A stretch of 64,000 nt of DNA from Nitrospira sp. (GCA_005116965.1 SWDG01000007.1:115722-179721); one strand, 5' to 3'; shown: positions 17,643-28,230, counted from the stretch's first letter. Notes: generated from the sequence alone by a model not told the origin. Program-made: numbers and translations.

Positions 17643-18161
17643 TCAGGAGGGATTTCGACTTCGATTCAGGGCCTCAACCAGTCCAACCAATTCCTCTTGT
17701 ACCGTCTTCTCCAACTCCACAAACTGGATGCCCATGCCTGGAAATAGAAGGTATCGCTCCGGCTTGTTGCGGACCCAGGCAACCTTCGCCTTGGCTTTCA
17801 GCTTGTCCCACGGCCGATCTGGCAGCGCAAATTCGACTGTCAACTCGGTGCCCGGACTGAGGGGGGCACCACTCTCGATAAAGAGCCCGCCGCCGCCGAT
17901 TCCCCCGGTGAGACTATCGAACTGCTTTCCTTCTGGCGTCGTACACCGGACCTTCAGGGCGAGAGGCGCACGGGGCTGCGCGCGACAATGGGCAAACCGG
18001 CCATCTTCACCACTGACAACCACGTGCTCGATGATTGCACCCCATGACATGCTACCCAATAACTGGCCAGAGGTGTCGTGTACGTTGATCGTCTCTCGTC
18101 CAGAATCAATAATGAGAGACTTCCCTTGATGCCCCGTAGTGGAAACGACAGGAAACGTCAT
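17643..18161 (-). CDS. PilZ-like domain protein (first of a tandem pair)
   Basis: A 172-residue protein. An N-terminal beta-rich part (~1-50, with GSMSWGAIIEHVV) is followed by a PilZ-like barrel: RAQPRAPLALKVRC, SLTGGIGGGGLFIES, PGTELTVEFALP and a closing PGMGIQFVEL. Canonical PilZ proteins bind cyclic di-GMP through RxxxR and (D/N)xSxxG. Here RAQPR is kept but the second motif reads GGIGGGG. A C-terminal helix (EKTVQEELVGLVEAL) ends the protein. It is clearly paralogous to the gene 37 bases upstream. Binding of c-di-GMP is possible but not assured given the altered motif. Confidence 0.75.
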   Translation of the reverse strand: MTFPVVSTTGHQGKSLIIDSGRETINVHDTSGQLLGSMSWGAIIEHVVVSGEDGRFAHCRAQPRAPLALKVRCTTPEGKQFDSLTGGIGGGGLFIESGAPLSPGTELTVEFALPDRPWDKLKAKAKVAWVRNKPERYLLFPGMGIQFVELEKTVQEELVGLVEALNRSRNPS

Positions 18162-18198
18162 ACATCCCTTTTCCGGGTGGCGTAAGCCAGGAGTGGAA

Positions 18199-18726
18199 TT
18201 ATGCTGCGTGCCCCATGTTCTGAGATGATTTCACCAGCTCATGGATTTTTTCGCGTATACATTCCGCTATCTCCGTGAACCGTATCCCCATTCCAGGACT
18301 GAAAGTATATTGATCAGCTTTTGGACAAACCCAGGCGACGGTTCCTTTTGCCGGCATCCATTCTTCGGATTTCTCTGAAAACGAGAACTCCATCGCCAGT
18401 CTGGTTCCTACAGGAAGAGGAGTCTGGCTTTCGATAAACAATCCTCCACCGCCAATACCACCTGCGCGACTCTCACATCGTGGTCCTTCTGGGCTGTTGT
18501 AGCGCACCCGAAACGCGAGTGAAATCCGAGGCTCTGACCGGACTTCTTTTTGAGCACCCACAACATCCACCTTGCGGTAGGCGAGTATTTGATCAATGAC
18601 GAAGTCCCAGGGTAGGGAGCCAATTGCCTCCCCCTTAACACCCAACAAGACAACCATTTCACGGACCGCGTCAAGTTCAATGGCTTTGCCCTTATGACGA
18701 AGACTCAAAGAAACAGGGTATTTCAC
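18199..18726 (-). CDS. PilZ-like domain protein (second of a tandem pair)
   Basis: A 175-residue paralogue of the following gene, with the same order: an N-terminal domain with GSLPWDFVIDQIL, then SEPRISLAFRVRY, the shared SRAGGIGGGGLFIES, PVGTRLAMEFSF and FSPGMGIRFTEI. The first Arg position of RxxxR is less well kept (VRSEPR). The two genes are 37 bases apart on one strand and probably cotranscribed. They would be cytoplasmic and could act in motility or surface control, as for the PilZ family generally; this is inference. Confidence 0.75.
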   Translation of the reverse strand: MKYPVSLSLRHKGKAIELDAVREMVVLLGVKGEAIGSLPWDFVIDQILAYRKVDVVGAQKEVRSEPRISLAFRVRYNSPEGPRCESRAGGIGGGGLFIESQTPLPVGTRLAMEFSFSEKSEEWMPAKGTVAWVCPKADQYTFSPGMGIRFTEIAECIREKIHELVKSSQNMGHAA

Positions 18727-18833
18727 AGCCCCTCCATCCGAAACACGTACGAGGCAAGTATAGCGCGGCGTTTCTGATTGTCGAGGAAAATGAGTGGGTT
18801 AGGAGAAGCGAGGGAAGGAGCTAACGGCCAGAA

Positions 18834-18854
18834 GGGGGAATATCCATTTCCCCC
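18834..18854 (-). terminator. Possible terminator of the clp operon
   Basis: A seven-base stem (GGGGGAA/TTCCCCC) with a seven-base loop lies about 50 bases past the clpX stop on the minus strand, followed by TTCT. The T-run is weak, so this is a tentative call. Confidence 0.4.
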
Positions 18855-18906
18855 CTCTACGAATGATTCACTAGACCTATCACTCAATAGTAGAAATAGT
18901 CATTTT

Positions 18907-20163
<1,257 letters not shown>

Positions 20164-20176
20164 GCACCCTCCTGCG

Positions 20177-20803
20177 TTACTTCCCTTTGATCCCGTCGCC
20201 GGATTCTACGGCTTTCATAAGTTTGGGTGGTCGTGTGATGACCTCGTCTATGAGGCCGTACCGCTTCGCTTCTTCGCCGGACATGAAATAGTCCCGTTCC
20301 GTGTCATGCGCAATCTTTTCAATTGACTGGCCAGTGTGTTTAGCCATGATTTCATTGAGGCGTTCACGAATCTTGAGAATTTCCCGTGCATGGATGTCTA
20401 TTTCCGTCGCTTGTCCTTGGAACCCACCCAACGGTTGGTGGATCATCACCCGAGCATTGGGTAGGGAAAACCGCTTGCCTTTTGTTCCGGCAGTCAATAG
20501 GAGCGCACCCATACTGGCAGCCTGACCGAGGCAGATGGTGTTGATCGGGGGCTTCACATATTGCATGGTATCGTAGATGCCTAATCCGGCTGTCACACTG
20601 CCTCCCGGCGAGTTGACGTAGAGATTAATATCTTTCTCGGGATCTTCCGCTTCAAGAAAGAGCAGCTGCGCAATCACCAAGTTGGCAAACACATCATCGA
20701 TTGGGGCTCCAAGAAAAATGATGCGATCTTTGAGAAGGCGTGAGTAGATGTCATAGGCTCGTTCGCCTCGATTGGTTTGTTCGACTACGATCGGAACCAA
20801 CAT
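20177..20803 (-). CDS. clpP: ATP-dependent Clp protease proteolytic subunit
   Basis: 208 residues from ATG 20803 ([18 protein letters not shown]), the usual ClpP N-terminus. The upstream in-frame 14 codons are not family-like, and AAGGA lies about ten bases before this ATG. The catalytic triad is visible: Ser in [11 protein letters not shown], His in [11 protein letters not shown], Asp in [10 protein letters not shown]. It forms the tetradecameric protease chamber in the cytoplasm and works with ClpX encoded immediately downstream. Confidence 0.97.
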   Translation of the reverse strand: MLVPIVVEQTNRGERAYDIYSRLLKDRIIFLGAPIDDVFANLVIAQLLFLEAEDPEKDINLYVNSPGGSVTAGLGIYDTMQYVKPPINTICLGQAASMGALLLTAGTKGKRFSLPNARVMIHQPLGGFQGQATEIDIHAREILKIRERLNEIMAKHTGQSIEKIAHDTERDYFMSGEEAKRYGLIDEVITRPPKLMKAVESGDGIKGK

Positions 20804-20854
20804 ATTGTTCAATTCCTTTCCCGGGCAACTCCGTACCCAAATCAACCGCCACGC

Positions 20855-22171
20855 CTATCCTTGAATGACCGCTTGACGATAGACAACATCCAGCGCCTTA
20901 TCGGCCAAGATCCTCGCGCGTAATTCTTCAACAGAATCCTGGCCACCTGCCTGGATCATTTTCACGAGATCGGCCATCGGTACCCTGAGCTCCGTGGCTA
21001 GTCGAGTCACTTCGTTGTTCAGATCGTCCTGGTTCACCGACAAGCCTTCTTTCTCCGCGATGGCCTCAAGAATCAGCCCTGCTTTCACGCGACGATTTGC
21101 GTCCTCACGGTGATCTTCGCGAATCTTCTTCAATTCTTCTGCATCTGGCGCAGGAGGGGAATCGGTGACGTTGCCACGCTGTCGTGCTTGTAATTTCTGC
21201 TGCACAATCGTGCTGAGCTCTCGTTCTACGAGTGTATCAGGGAGATCAAAATGATGGGTCTCGATCAGGCGTTTGAGAAGAGTATCTTTGTAGGACTCCT
21301 CAATATCCCTCTTGAGCGCCTTTTCCATTTGGCCACGCAACTTGTCCCTTAACTCCTGGAGCGACGCGTATGGTCCACAGTCCTTGGCGAACTCATCGTC
21401 AAGGGTAGGGAGCTTTTTCTGTTTAACTCCCTTTATGACGAGGCGGAAGCTGACAGCTTTTCCCGCGACCCGTTGATCCGGATGGCTCACCGGATAGGTC
21501 TGAGGAATTTCTACCATGTCCCCTGCCTGTCTTCCGATCAGATGAGCCTCGATTTCAATCCCCAGCAAAGCGGCTTTTGATCCCACTTTATGGAGCTGGC
21601 CTTCCTTCTTTGTACCTTCGAGAGGAACACCATCCAGAAATCCTTCGAGATCGACGATGGCATAATCCCCTTCGGATAAAACTGTGCCAGCTTGAGCCTC
21701 GTCCAGCCGAGCCTGTTGTTCACGCAACACTTCCAGAGCACGGTCTATCTGTTCCTCTGCAACCGTGCGCTTGTCCGCCTGGAGCGAAATGGGACTGGGG
21801 GACTTATAGTCGCGAAGTTCGATCGTCGGTTTAATTTCGACGGTCGCCGTAAACGTAAACGGGGCGTCCTTTTGGATTTTGACCCGATCCAGAGGGGGAA
21901 TATCCACCACGACTGGACTAATCCCGGCCTGTTTGATGGCCCGACCATAGAAATCCGGCACGAGCTTTCGAATGACATCTTCTTCGATTGTTTTGGCATA
22001 ACGCTTTTCTAAAATAGCCACCGGAGCTTTCCCTGGTCGAAACCCTGGAATCTGAACCTGACGGTTGAGTTCCAAATAGGCTCGTGAAAATTGTTGCGCC
22101 ACCTCATCGGCCGGCACCTCAATTTTCAAGGCGCGTTTCATCGGTCCTAACTCAGTCACTTCCATCTTCAT
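20855..22171 (-). CDS. tig: Trigger factor (ribosome-associated chaperone)
   Basis: About 438 residues. It has the N-terminal ribosome-binding domain with the signature region PGFRPGKAPVAILEKRYA, the FKBP-type peptidyl-prolyl isomerase domain (GDYAIVDLEGFLDG ... VEIPQTYPVSHPD), and the helical C-terminal chaperone arms. The start is uncertain. The frame stays open into the upstream tRNA, but the family normally begins at MKMEVTEL (ATG 22171) with GGGAG rather far upstream. It binds nascent chains at the ribosome exit. clpP follows after about 50 bases. Confidence 0.93.
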   Translation of the reverse strand: MKMEVTELGPMKRALKIEVPADEVAQQFSRAYLELNRQVQIPGFRPGKAPVAILEKRYAKTIEEDVIRKLVPDFYGRAIKQAGISPVVVDIPPLDRVKIQKDAPFTFTATVEIKPTIELRDYKSPSPISLQADKRTVAEEQIDRALEVLREQQARLDEAQAGTVLSEGDYAIVDLEGFLDGVPLEGTKKEGQLHKVGSKAALLGIEIEAHLIGRQAGDMVEIPQTYPVSHPDQRVAGKAVSFRLVIKGVKQKKLPTLDDEFAKDCGPYASLQELRDKLRGQMEKALKRDIEESYKDTLLKRLIETHHFDLPDTLVERELSTIVQQKLQARQRGNVTDSPPAPDAEELKKIREDHREDANRRVKAGLILEAIAEKEGLSVNQDDLNNEVTRLATELRVPMADLVKMIQAGGQDSVEELRARILADKALDVVYRQAVIQG

Positions 22172-22212
22172 CGTCGAAATGGGACTCCCTACTCCATAAG
22201 TGTTTGTCATAG

Positions 22213-22295
22213 TGGTGCGAGAGGGGGGACTTGAACCCCCACGGTTGCCCACGAGATCCTAAGTCTCGCGCGTCTGCCAGTTCCGCCACTCTCGC
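22213..22295 (-). tRNA. tRNA-Leu (anticodon UAG)
   Basis: On the minus strand the acceptor stem GCGAGAG/CTCTCGC with encoded CCA closes a class II tRNA. The anticodon stem CGAGA/TCTCG holds loop CTTAGGA, giving UAG. It reads Leu CUA/CUN codons. It lies just upstream of tig. Confidence 0.95.
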
Positions 22296-22658
22296 ATGGT
22301 AGAGGATACCGCGGAGCTGCCACTCTATAACCATAGATTAACTAACCAAGAGTGGCTAAGACTGCAAAAACACGCGATGTCGTATAGCGTTGTACCGTTG
22401 GACACCTGTAATGTCAACCCATACGACCGAGGGTACCCCACTCCTCTGTATGGATGATCCAACTTGGCTATTTACTGATCTCCTCTATCCCCGTTACTCA
22501 CCGAAAACTCCATCCATACATTCACTGTGGCGCACCTCAAGGCGACCGCCATCCTACGGGAGTTGCCTCCTCATTTCGAATAGCATCGACGAGGGCCAGT
22601 CACCTTGCTGGTCATGAACACGCATGCTAAGATGCTGTCCCTTTACACTTCTTGATGC
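22296..22658. other. Intergenic region between two divergent tRNA genes
   Basis: No convincing gene: the only frames are short, with poor codon use and no ribosome site. It must hold the promoters of tRNA-Leu (leftward) and tRNA-Ser (rightward). No repeat or hairpin stands out. Confidence 0.5.
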
Positions 22659-22748
<90 letters not shown>

Positions 22749-22842
22749 TACCGCATTTCGTGTGTACCGCCTGCTCTTTATCGCTGTATCGTAATTTCCG
22801 CAGGCGGATAGACACCTGAAGCTTGGGCTGGGCTGGAGGGTC

Positions 22843-22968
22843 TCGATCGAGAATAGGGGCTGGGCCCTGTGCAATAGAATCCTGTGAACCCCGCCAGATC
22901 CGGAAGGAAGCAACGGTAAGCAGTCAGTTCTATGTGCCGCAGGATCACCTAGCCCCACTCTCTATCGA
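22843..22968 (+). ncRNA. ffs: 4.5S signal recognition particle RNA (small bacterial type)
   Basis: The Ffh-binding hairpin is unmistakable: GATCCGGAAGGAAGCA with the GGAA tetraloop near 22899-22914. GGGGCTGGG at 22856 pairs with CCTAGCCCC ending at 22956. The stem extends outward through GAGA/TCTC and TCGAT/ATCGA (22843-22968), so the transcript may be ~126 nt. It forms the SRP with Ffh for cotranslational membrane targeting. Its place just before dnaX is a common bacterial arrangement. Confidence 0.92.
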
Positions 22969-23051
22969 AAAACTTGGCGTATTTAGGGACATCCTGGCGT
23001 CCCTGAATCTCAGTTTTTCTTAAGACTTAATGTAGGGGAGCAACGCGACAA

Positions 23052-24845
23052 TTGGACTACCAAGTCTCCGCGCGCAAATATCGGCCCGGCACGTTTGACG
23101 ATGTGATCGGTCAGCCCCATGTCGTCCAAACGTTGATGAACGCGGTCTCGACGAAACGAGTCGCGCACGCGTATCTCTTTTCCGGCACGCGAGGTGTGGG
23201 GAAAACGACCGTCGCACGAATCCTTGCGAAGGCACTCAACTGTGAACGAGGACCGACAAGTCATCCCTGCGACACCTGTGAAAATTGCCGTGAAATTGCA
23301 CAGGGAAACTCGGTTGATGTCATCGAGATCGACGGCGCGTCTAACACCAGCGTGGATGATGTGCGAGAGATCCGCGAGAACGTTCGCTTCACGCCGTTTC
23401 GTGGTCAGTTTCGAGTCTACCTTATCGATGAAGTCCACATGCTCTCAAACTCGGCATTTAATGCTCTCTTGAAGACACTCGAAGAACCACCAGCACATGT
23501 CGTGTTCATCTTTGCGACAACGGAGATTCACAAAATCCCCGCGACGATTCTCTCGCGATGTCAGCATTACAACTTTCGTCGGATCGCCAGGACCGAAATC
23601 ATCGAACGACTTCGGCACGTAGCAGCGCAAGATCAGTTGTCGCTTGAGGAACGGAGCTTCGTGGCCCTGGCTCGCGCCAGTGAAGGGAGTATGCGTGACG
23701 CCTTGAGTTTGCTTGATCAGGCCATTGCCTACGGCGGCAAAACCATCAGCCACGCAGACCTCGAACTGCTCTTGGGAGCCGTGCCTCAAGAACTGGTGCA
23801 GGAACTTCTCCGAGCGATTTTGGCCCAAGACAGCCCTGCTGCCCTTGCCAGCCTGGCTAACCTGCTGGACCGGGGACATGACTTGCGGGCGTTCTGCGCG
23901 GAAGTCGTGGAACACATCCGTAATCTGCTGGTGGCAGCAGTCGTTCCCAGTACGGTCGAGCTGCGTAGTTTGATTGAAACCTCGGAAGATGATCTGAGCC
24001 AGCTGTCGATGGATGCCAAGATACTGACTCCGGAACGGTTTCAGGAACTGCTGGCAATCTTCATCCAAGCGGAAGATTCTTTACGATTCAGTAGCCACCC
24101 TCGCTTCGTGGTGGAGACTGCGGCTGTTCGAGCTACTCGCCTGCTTCGCCAACAAGAGGGTACGGAGGCCCGCCCAGCACAGACAGCGTCGTCTTCCAGC
24201 CAGAAACCTCCAGCTAAACCGGAAGAACGCAAGAGCGGGCCATCAACTCCTCAGACTTTACGCCAGGGCGTACCCACGGCGTCACGGCCCATCCCTAAAC
24301 CTGCTCACACGCCCAGGGGGGAAACGGACGAAGGGTCAACGGTCTCACCTAAACCATCTCACAATCCACCGCCTGCTATGACGACAACCGCCCCAGCCAC
24401 CGTGCCTCCCATAGCCGTCGGTCCACAACCAACGTTGCAGTGGGACGTAGTCCAAGAAGAGGTTGGCGCTTCATTTCCCAATATCGCACCGTTTCTCGAA
24501 GCCGGCAGGTTTGTTGGAATGGAGGGCGGCTTCGTCACTATAGGATTTGCCAAACAGGCAACCGTGGCCAGAGCGAGGTTGGAGAAGGAAGAAAATCTTC
24601 TGGTGTTATCAAAGCTGTGCGAGCGTCAGTTGGGGTCTCCCGTACGTGTCCGCATCATCGAGCTGACTGAGACCCATCCACCGGGACCGACCATGGCCCA
24701 AATACGAGCAGCCAAGGAACAAGAACAACGGCTGGTGTTGTTCGAACGTGCGAAAGCGAACCCAACGGTGAAGCAGGCCCTCGAGATATTCGGCGTCGAA
24801 TTGGCCGAGGTTCGTACCATAGCTCAGCAGGAGGCAAGCGAATGA
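23052..24845 (+). CDS. dnaX: DNA polymerase III subunits gamma/tau
   Basis: 597 residues. The AAA+ clamp-loader module has Walker A SGTRGVGKTT, zinc-binding Cys residues (CERG...CDTCENC), DEVHMLS Walker B and sensor 1 ATTEIHKIPATILSRC. A Pro/Thr-rich linker (~370-460) and a tau-like C-terminal domain follow. The start is TTG at 23052 (LDYQVSARKYRPGTF context), because no ATG or GTG lies in frame between the upstream stop and the conserved YRP motif. GGGGAG lies about eleven bases upstream. It loads the sliding clamp and couples polymerases at the fork. It overlaps ybaB by four bases. Confidence 0.95.
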   Translation: MDYQVSARKYRPGTFDDVIGQPHVVQTLMNAVSTKRVAHAYLFSGTRGVGKTTVARILAKALNCERGPTSHPCDTCENCREIAQGNSVDVIEIDGASNTSVDDVREIRENVRFTPFRGQFRVYLIDEVHMLSNSAFNALLKTLEEPPAHVVFIFATTEIHKIPATILSRCQHYNFRRIARTEIIERLRHVAAQDQLSLEERSFVALARASEGSMRDALSLLDQAIAYGGKTISHADLELLLGAVPQELVQELLRAILAQDSPAALASLANLLDRGHDLRAFCAEVVEHIRNLLVAAVVPSTVELRSLIETSEDDLSQLSMDAKILTPERFQELLAIFIQAEDSLRFSSHPRFVVETAAVRATRLLRQQEGTEARPAQTASSSSQKPPAKPEERKSGPSTPQTLRQGVPTASRPIPKPAHTPRGETDEGSTVSPKPSHNPPPAMTTTAPATVPPIAVGPQPTLQWDVVQEEVGASFPNIAPFLEAGRFVGMEGGFVTIGFAKQATVARARLEKEENLLVLSKLCERQLGSPVRVRIIELTETHPPGPTMAQIRAAKEQEQRLVLFERAKANPTVKQALEIFGVELAEVRTIAQQEASE

Positions 24846-25165
24846 AAAGTCCTTTCGGTAATATGGGCAACATTCTTAAGCAAGCTCAGGCCATGCAGGA
24901 ACAAATGGCCAAGATTCAGGAACAAGCTGCGTCAAAAACCGCCAGTGGGACGGCCGGCGGTGGGATTGTCACCGTCACGGCGAACGGGGCAATGCAGATT
25001 GTCAGTGTGGCGATCGATCCCGAGGTCGTAAAGAGCGGCGATGTCGATATGCTCCAGGACCTTGTGGTGGCCGCGACGAACGACGCGCTCCGCAAAGCCA
25101 AGGAATTGATGGAAGGCGAAATGAAAGCGCTGACCGGCGGGATGAAAATTCCAGGCCTATTTTAG
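24842..25165 (+). CDS. ybaB: YbaB/EbfC nucleoid-associated protein
   Basis: 107 residues with the family pattern: an N-terminal helical MGNILKQAQAMQEQMAKIQEQ, the core TVTANGAMQIVSVAIDPEVV, and LVVAATNDALRKAKELM. Members form DNA-binding dimers. It begins on an ATGA overlap with dnaX and ends two bases before recR, the classic dnaX-ybaB-recR operon. Confidence 0.95.
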   Translation: MKSPFGNMGNILKQAQAMQEQMAKIQEQAASKTASGTAGGGIVTVTANGAMQIVSVAIDPEVVKSGDVDMLQDLVVAATNDALRKAKELMEGEMKALTGGMKIPGLF

Positions 25166-25167
25166 CG

Positions 25168-25770
25168 ATGGCCGTCGATCAACAGGGCTTGTTGGCGAGA
25201 TTGATCAAGGAACTGGTTCGTCTCCCAGGAATCGGTCACAAGAGCGCCCAGCGATTGGCCTTTCATCTCATGAAGGCCGAGCGAGAGGATGCCTTGCGGC
25301 TGGCGGATGCCATTCGTGCGGTGAAGGATGGGTTGGCGTTTTGCCGACAATGTCGCAATATCGCTGAAGCAGACCTATGTGAGTTTTGCCTCGATCCGAA
25401 ACGTGATCAGACCAAGATCTTCGTCGTTGAAGAACCAAGTACGCTATACGCCGTCGAACGGGCAGGCGCCTATCGCGGGCTCTATCACGTCTTGTTGGGA
25501 GCGCTTTCCCCACTCGACGGCATAGGTCCGGGCGACATCAAAGCTGAGGAGCTTGTTGAGCGCGTGAAACTCGGCGGGGTTGAAGAAATCATTCTCGCAA
25601 CGAACCCTACCATTGAAGGAGAAGCCACGGCGATCTATCTGACCCGATTGCTTAAACCCTTTGGCGTACGCGTTTCCAGAATTGCTTATGGAATTCCAGT
25701 GGGGATGGATATTGAGTATGCGGACGAAGTGACGTTGTTGAAATCGATCGAGGGTCGCCGGGATTTGTAG
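25168..25770 (+). CDS. recR: Recombination mediator protein RecR
   Basis: 200 residues. It has the helix-hairpin-helix RLPGIGHKSAQRLAFHL at about 14-30, a C4 zinc finger (CRQCRN and LCEFC), a Toprim domain (IFVVEEPSTLYAVERAG), and a C-terminal Walker-like region with YGIPVGMDIEYADEVTL. RecR works with RecF/RecO to load RecA on gapped DNA. It is the third gene of the dnaX operon. Confidence 0.96.
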   Translation: MAVDQQGLLARLIKELVRLPGIGHKSAQRLAFHLMKAEREDALRLADAIRAVKDGLAFCRQCRNIAEADLCEFCLDPKRDQTKIFVVEEPSTLYAVERAGAYRGLYHVLLGALSPLDGIGPGDIKAEELVERVKLGGVEEIILATNPTIEGEATAIYLTRLLKPFGVRVSRIAYGIPVGMDIEYADEVTLLKSIEGRRDL

Positions 25771-25858
25771 TGTGTGAACGGCTTTCCAGTCCTGATTGAC
25801 CCCCTCTCAGCCAGATTGGTATAGTTTCAGCGGCCTGTCGTCCGCAGAATATGAACGT

Positions 25859-26308
25859 ATGAAAGCACGGTCTTCTAGTAAACGCCCGCCCTCGCCCAAG
25901 GTACCGAACACCGCAGTCCCCGCTCGCTCCGCGAGGAAAGGGAAGGCAAGTACGAAGAGAGCGAAATATCCCGACATCCGACGTGATCTTGAACGTCAGC
26001 GCACAGCAATCCTTGGTGAGGTTGAAGAAGTGCTGACCCATCGCGGCGACCTCGAGGCCTTTCCCGATGTCAGCGACCAGGCCTCTGCTGAGGTCGATCA
26101 AAACTTCTCCATGCGGATTCGGGAGCGCGAGCGGAAGTTGCTCAAGAAGATCGACGAGGCCCTGGAACGGATGAATGTAGCGACCTACGGGATCTGCGAG
26201 CGCTGCGGTGGAGATATCCCTTACAAACGTCTTAAAGCCAGGCCGGTCACCACCCTCTGCATCGAGTGCAAGACCCTTCAAGAACAGGAAGAACGAGCTC
26301 GAGGCTGA
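25859..26308 (+). CDS. DksA/TraR-family C4 zinc-finger protein
   Basis: About 149 residues from ATG 25859. A basic, low-complexity N-terminus (KARSSSKRPPSPK...) precedes a coiled coil with the tip PDVSDQASAEVDQ, then the C4 zinc finger CERCGGDIPYKRLKA...CIECK. DksA-like proteins enter the RNA polymerase secondary channel and adjust transcription in response to ppGpp. The long basic N-terminal extension is unlike E. coli DksA. An upstream in-frame TTG is possible, but no ribosome site supports it. Confidence 0.85.
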   Translation: MKARSSSKRPPSPKVPNTAVPARSARKGKASTKRAKYPDIRRDLERQRTAILGEVEEVLTHRGDLEAFPDVSDQASAEVDQNFSMRIRERERKLLKKIDEALERMNVATYGICERCGGDIPYKRLKARPVTTLCIECKTLQEQEERARG

Positions 26309-26364
26309 GTCGTTTTCCTCACACGAATTGAGAATACTCAAGATAATCCGGATAGGACGCGGAG

Positions 26365-27534
26365 CTACTGCTTCAAGACCTTCACCCGTTCCTTGGCGTG
26401 TGCCATACGGGCTTCCTCTTCGGGTATCCCTTCTACAAGAGCAAGATAGGTTTCGTACTCAGAGAGGGCGCGCTTGGGGTTCGTGGCTTCACTCGCTCCG
26501 GCTAGATTGAATCGGGCCAGGGCATAGTTGGGACGCAGGGTCACCGCCTTTTCGAACAAGCGTAAGCCAGCCGCTGTGTCCCCTAATTTTACCTGGACCG
26601 TGCCGAGATTGTTCAACACCTCCGGGATGTTAGGCCTGAGGGTTAGTGACTGCAACAACTCCGCTTTTGCGTTCTCGAGTTGGCCTTTCACGAGCCATGC
26701 AACCCCAAGTTTGTGCCGAGCTTCGGCAAGCCAGACCTTATTTGTGAATCCACTAGCAATCGCCTTTTGGTACGCATCAGCCGCAATCTCATAGTTTTTG
26801 TCCCCGCAGTAGGCGAGCTGAGCAGCTTGGCCACGAGCGAATTGCTGCAACGACGTGAACGGCTCTTTATCCTCGGTTCCCTGACTCTCCATTGTTTGCC
26901 CCCCCGTACCCCCTGCAAAATTGCGAAGCCGATCAAGAAACTCCCGTCGGTACGGAGAAAAGAGGCGCACATAGGGATCGATCGTGTAGGAGGCCTGGAG
27001 CAGGACCGGACGGTCGTGAGGACCGGTGACGAGATACTGGGTCGTGCTTTTCTCGTCTCCAGTCTCGAGGAGCGCACTGCTCTCCATATTCATTCGTGTT
27101 TCCAATTGGGCCACGTTTAAGTAGAACTCGACCGACGGCTTCAGCTGAGAGAGCGTGAGCCGAAGCACCGGATAGGGTTTGAGGTCCAGTCCCTTCGAGA
27201 AGGTGAACAAAGCCCCCACCAGCACGTCATCTTCGTCGAAGAAATAGGATTCCTCTCCGTGCGAGGCACTTCCTTGCATAGGAATGACAAGCTCCTGCCC
27301 GCTTCCCCAACTCGTCGAGGTGTGCGTCACGGGGGGGTATTTTTTCAAGAAGTCGACCTTGCGCTCACAGAGCACCGTTGACACGAGCAGAGGAAGGTCG
27401 CTTTTCGAGGGTGGGAGCGGAGGCTTCACAGGAGCCGCAGACCCGCCACACCCGATCACCAGACCCACAACCGCAAAGAGGCTGGCCAAAGATATAGACC
27501 TCAAGAAATTCGACGGGCAATCCCTGTCCTGCAT
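26365..27534 (-). CDS. TPR-repeat lipoprotein
   Basis: 389 residues. A signal peptide ends at a lipobox-like VGLVIGC near residue 29. The middle region (~40-220) is unassigned. The C-terminal third has tandem TPR units (AADAYQKAIASGFTNKVWL, AKAELLQSLTLRPNIPEVLN, GLRLFEKAVTLRPNYALARF). It is probably anchored in the outer or inner membrane and acts as a scaffold. It is convergent with the DksA-like gene. Confidence 0.8.
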   Translation of the reverse strand: MQDRDCPSNFLRSISLASLFAVVGLVIGCGGSAAPVKPPLPPSKSDLPLLVSTVLCERKVDFLKKYPPVTHTSTSWGSGQELVIPMQGSASHGEESYFFDEDDVLVGALFTFSKGLDLKPYPVLRLTLSQLKPSVEFYLNVAQLETRMNMESSALLETGDEKSTTQYLVTGPHDRPVLLQASYTIDPYVRLFSPYRREFLDRLRNFAGGTGGQTMESQGTEDKEPFTSLQQFARGQAAQLAYCGDKNYEIAADAYQKAIASGFTNKVWLAEARHKLGVAWLVKGQLENAKAELLQSLTLRPNIPEVLNNLGTVQVKLGDTAAGLRLFEKAVTLRPNYALARFNLAGASEATNPKRALSEYETYLALVEGIPEEEARMAHAKERVKVLKQ

Positions 27535-27581
27535 ACTACAAACAATACACGATTTGAGGGGGTCTTCGCGAAGAGGAAATG

Positions 27582-27615
27582 AAAAGGCCCGCTCTTTGAG
27601 AAGAGCGGGCCTTTT
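27582..27615. terminator. Strong bidirectional intrinsic terminator
   Basis: A perfect 15-base stem (AAAAGGCCCGCTCTT with its complement) and a four-base loop, with A-run and T-run on the two sides. It lies 24 bases past the stop of the small lipoprotein gene (minus strand) and 47 bases before the start of the TPR lipoprotein gene, so it separates the two transcripts. Confidence 0.9.
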
Positions 27616-27638
27616 CTGTTTCTAAAGGACTGGGTAAA

Positions 27639-27980
27639 CTAGCGACGTTGTGCGTCCACCATGTTGTCTTCTGCTGTATAGCCGGAAAGATACGAGAATC
27701 CGTTTGCTAGCTTATAGATCGGACGATTGATCCCATAGTCGAACGCATGGCCGATCGGATTTGAGACAAATCCGAGCCAACGAAGGGGATGATCGTTGAC
27801 AGCTGAACCAGCAGCGGGGTCCGAATAGACCAACGCGGTGCTGTCCAGAATGTTGTAGATACTGGTTGGAGGGGTATATTCCTTGGTCTCGACACTTCCG
27901 CCTTGTTGGTGTGTCGTGCTGCAACCGGTGGCAACCGTGGCCAGCATCATGATGCCCAGAATGGTCGATGTTGCTTTCAT
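27639..27980 (-). CDS. Small hypothetical lipoprotein
   Basis: 113 residues from ATG 27980, where AGAGG lies seven bases upstream. The signal peptide ends at lipobox VATGC (KATSTILGIMMLATVATGCS). The mature part carries YNILDSTALVYSDPAAGSAVNDHPLRWLGFVSNPIGHAFDYGINRPIYKL in outline, a pattern I associate with small Nitrospira lipoproteins of unknown role. It ends at the strong terminator. Confidence 0.75.
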   Translation of the reverse strand: MKATSTILGIMMLATVATGCSTTHQQGGSVETKEYTPPTSIYNILDSTALVYSDPAAGSAVNDHPLRWLGFVSNPIGHAFDYGINRPIYKLANGFSYLSGYTAEDNMVDAQRR

Positions 27981-28155
27981 ATGTAGACCTCTCTTGTTTC
28001 GGCTCCCATCTACTTGAGACTCAAACCAGATACGCTCAAAAGACAATCAGAAGTGTAGCCGACCCCCTCGTTTCTGTCCAGAATTCGAGGTGTTCGCTTG
28101 TTGCAGGAAAGGTCAACGTTTCTCATCAGATAGGACCGCGCCGGGGAGGAGAGGA

Positions 28156-28230
28156 TGGTGGGCGATACAGGTATCGAACCTGTGGCCTCTTCCGTGTGAA
28201 GGAAGCGCTCTACCACTGAGCTAATCGCCC
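28156..28230 (-). tRNA. tRNA-Val (anticodon CAC)
   Basis: The minus strand gives acceptor stem GGGCGAT/ATCGCCC with encoded CCA, D-arm TTAGCTCAGTGGTAGAGC, anticodon stem CTTCC/GGAAG with loop TTCACAC (CAC), and T-arm GGTTCGATACC. It reads GUG. Confidence 0.95.

Noticed and set aside
17472..17747. 91-codon plus-strand frame before the PilZ gene
   Set aside because: It overlaps the 3' end of the PilZ gene, has low-quality composition and no ribosome site.
22390..22617. 75-codon frame between the divergent tRNA genes
   Set aside because: No ribosome site, odd composition (rich in Ser, Thr, Pro, Trp) and no domain.
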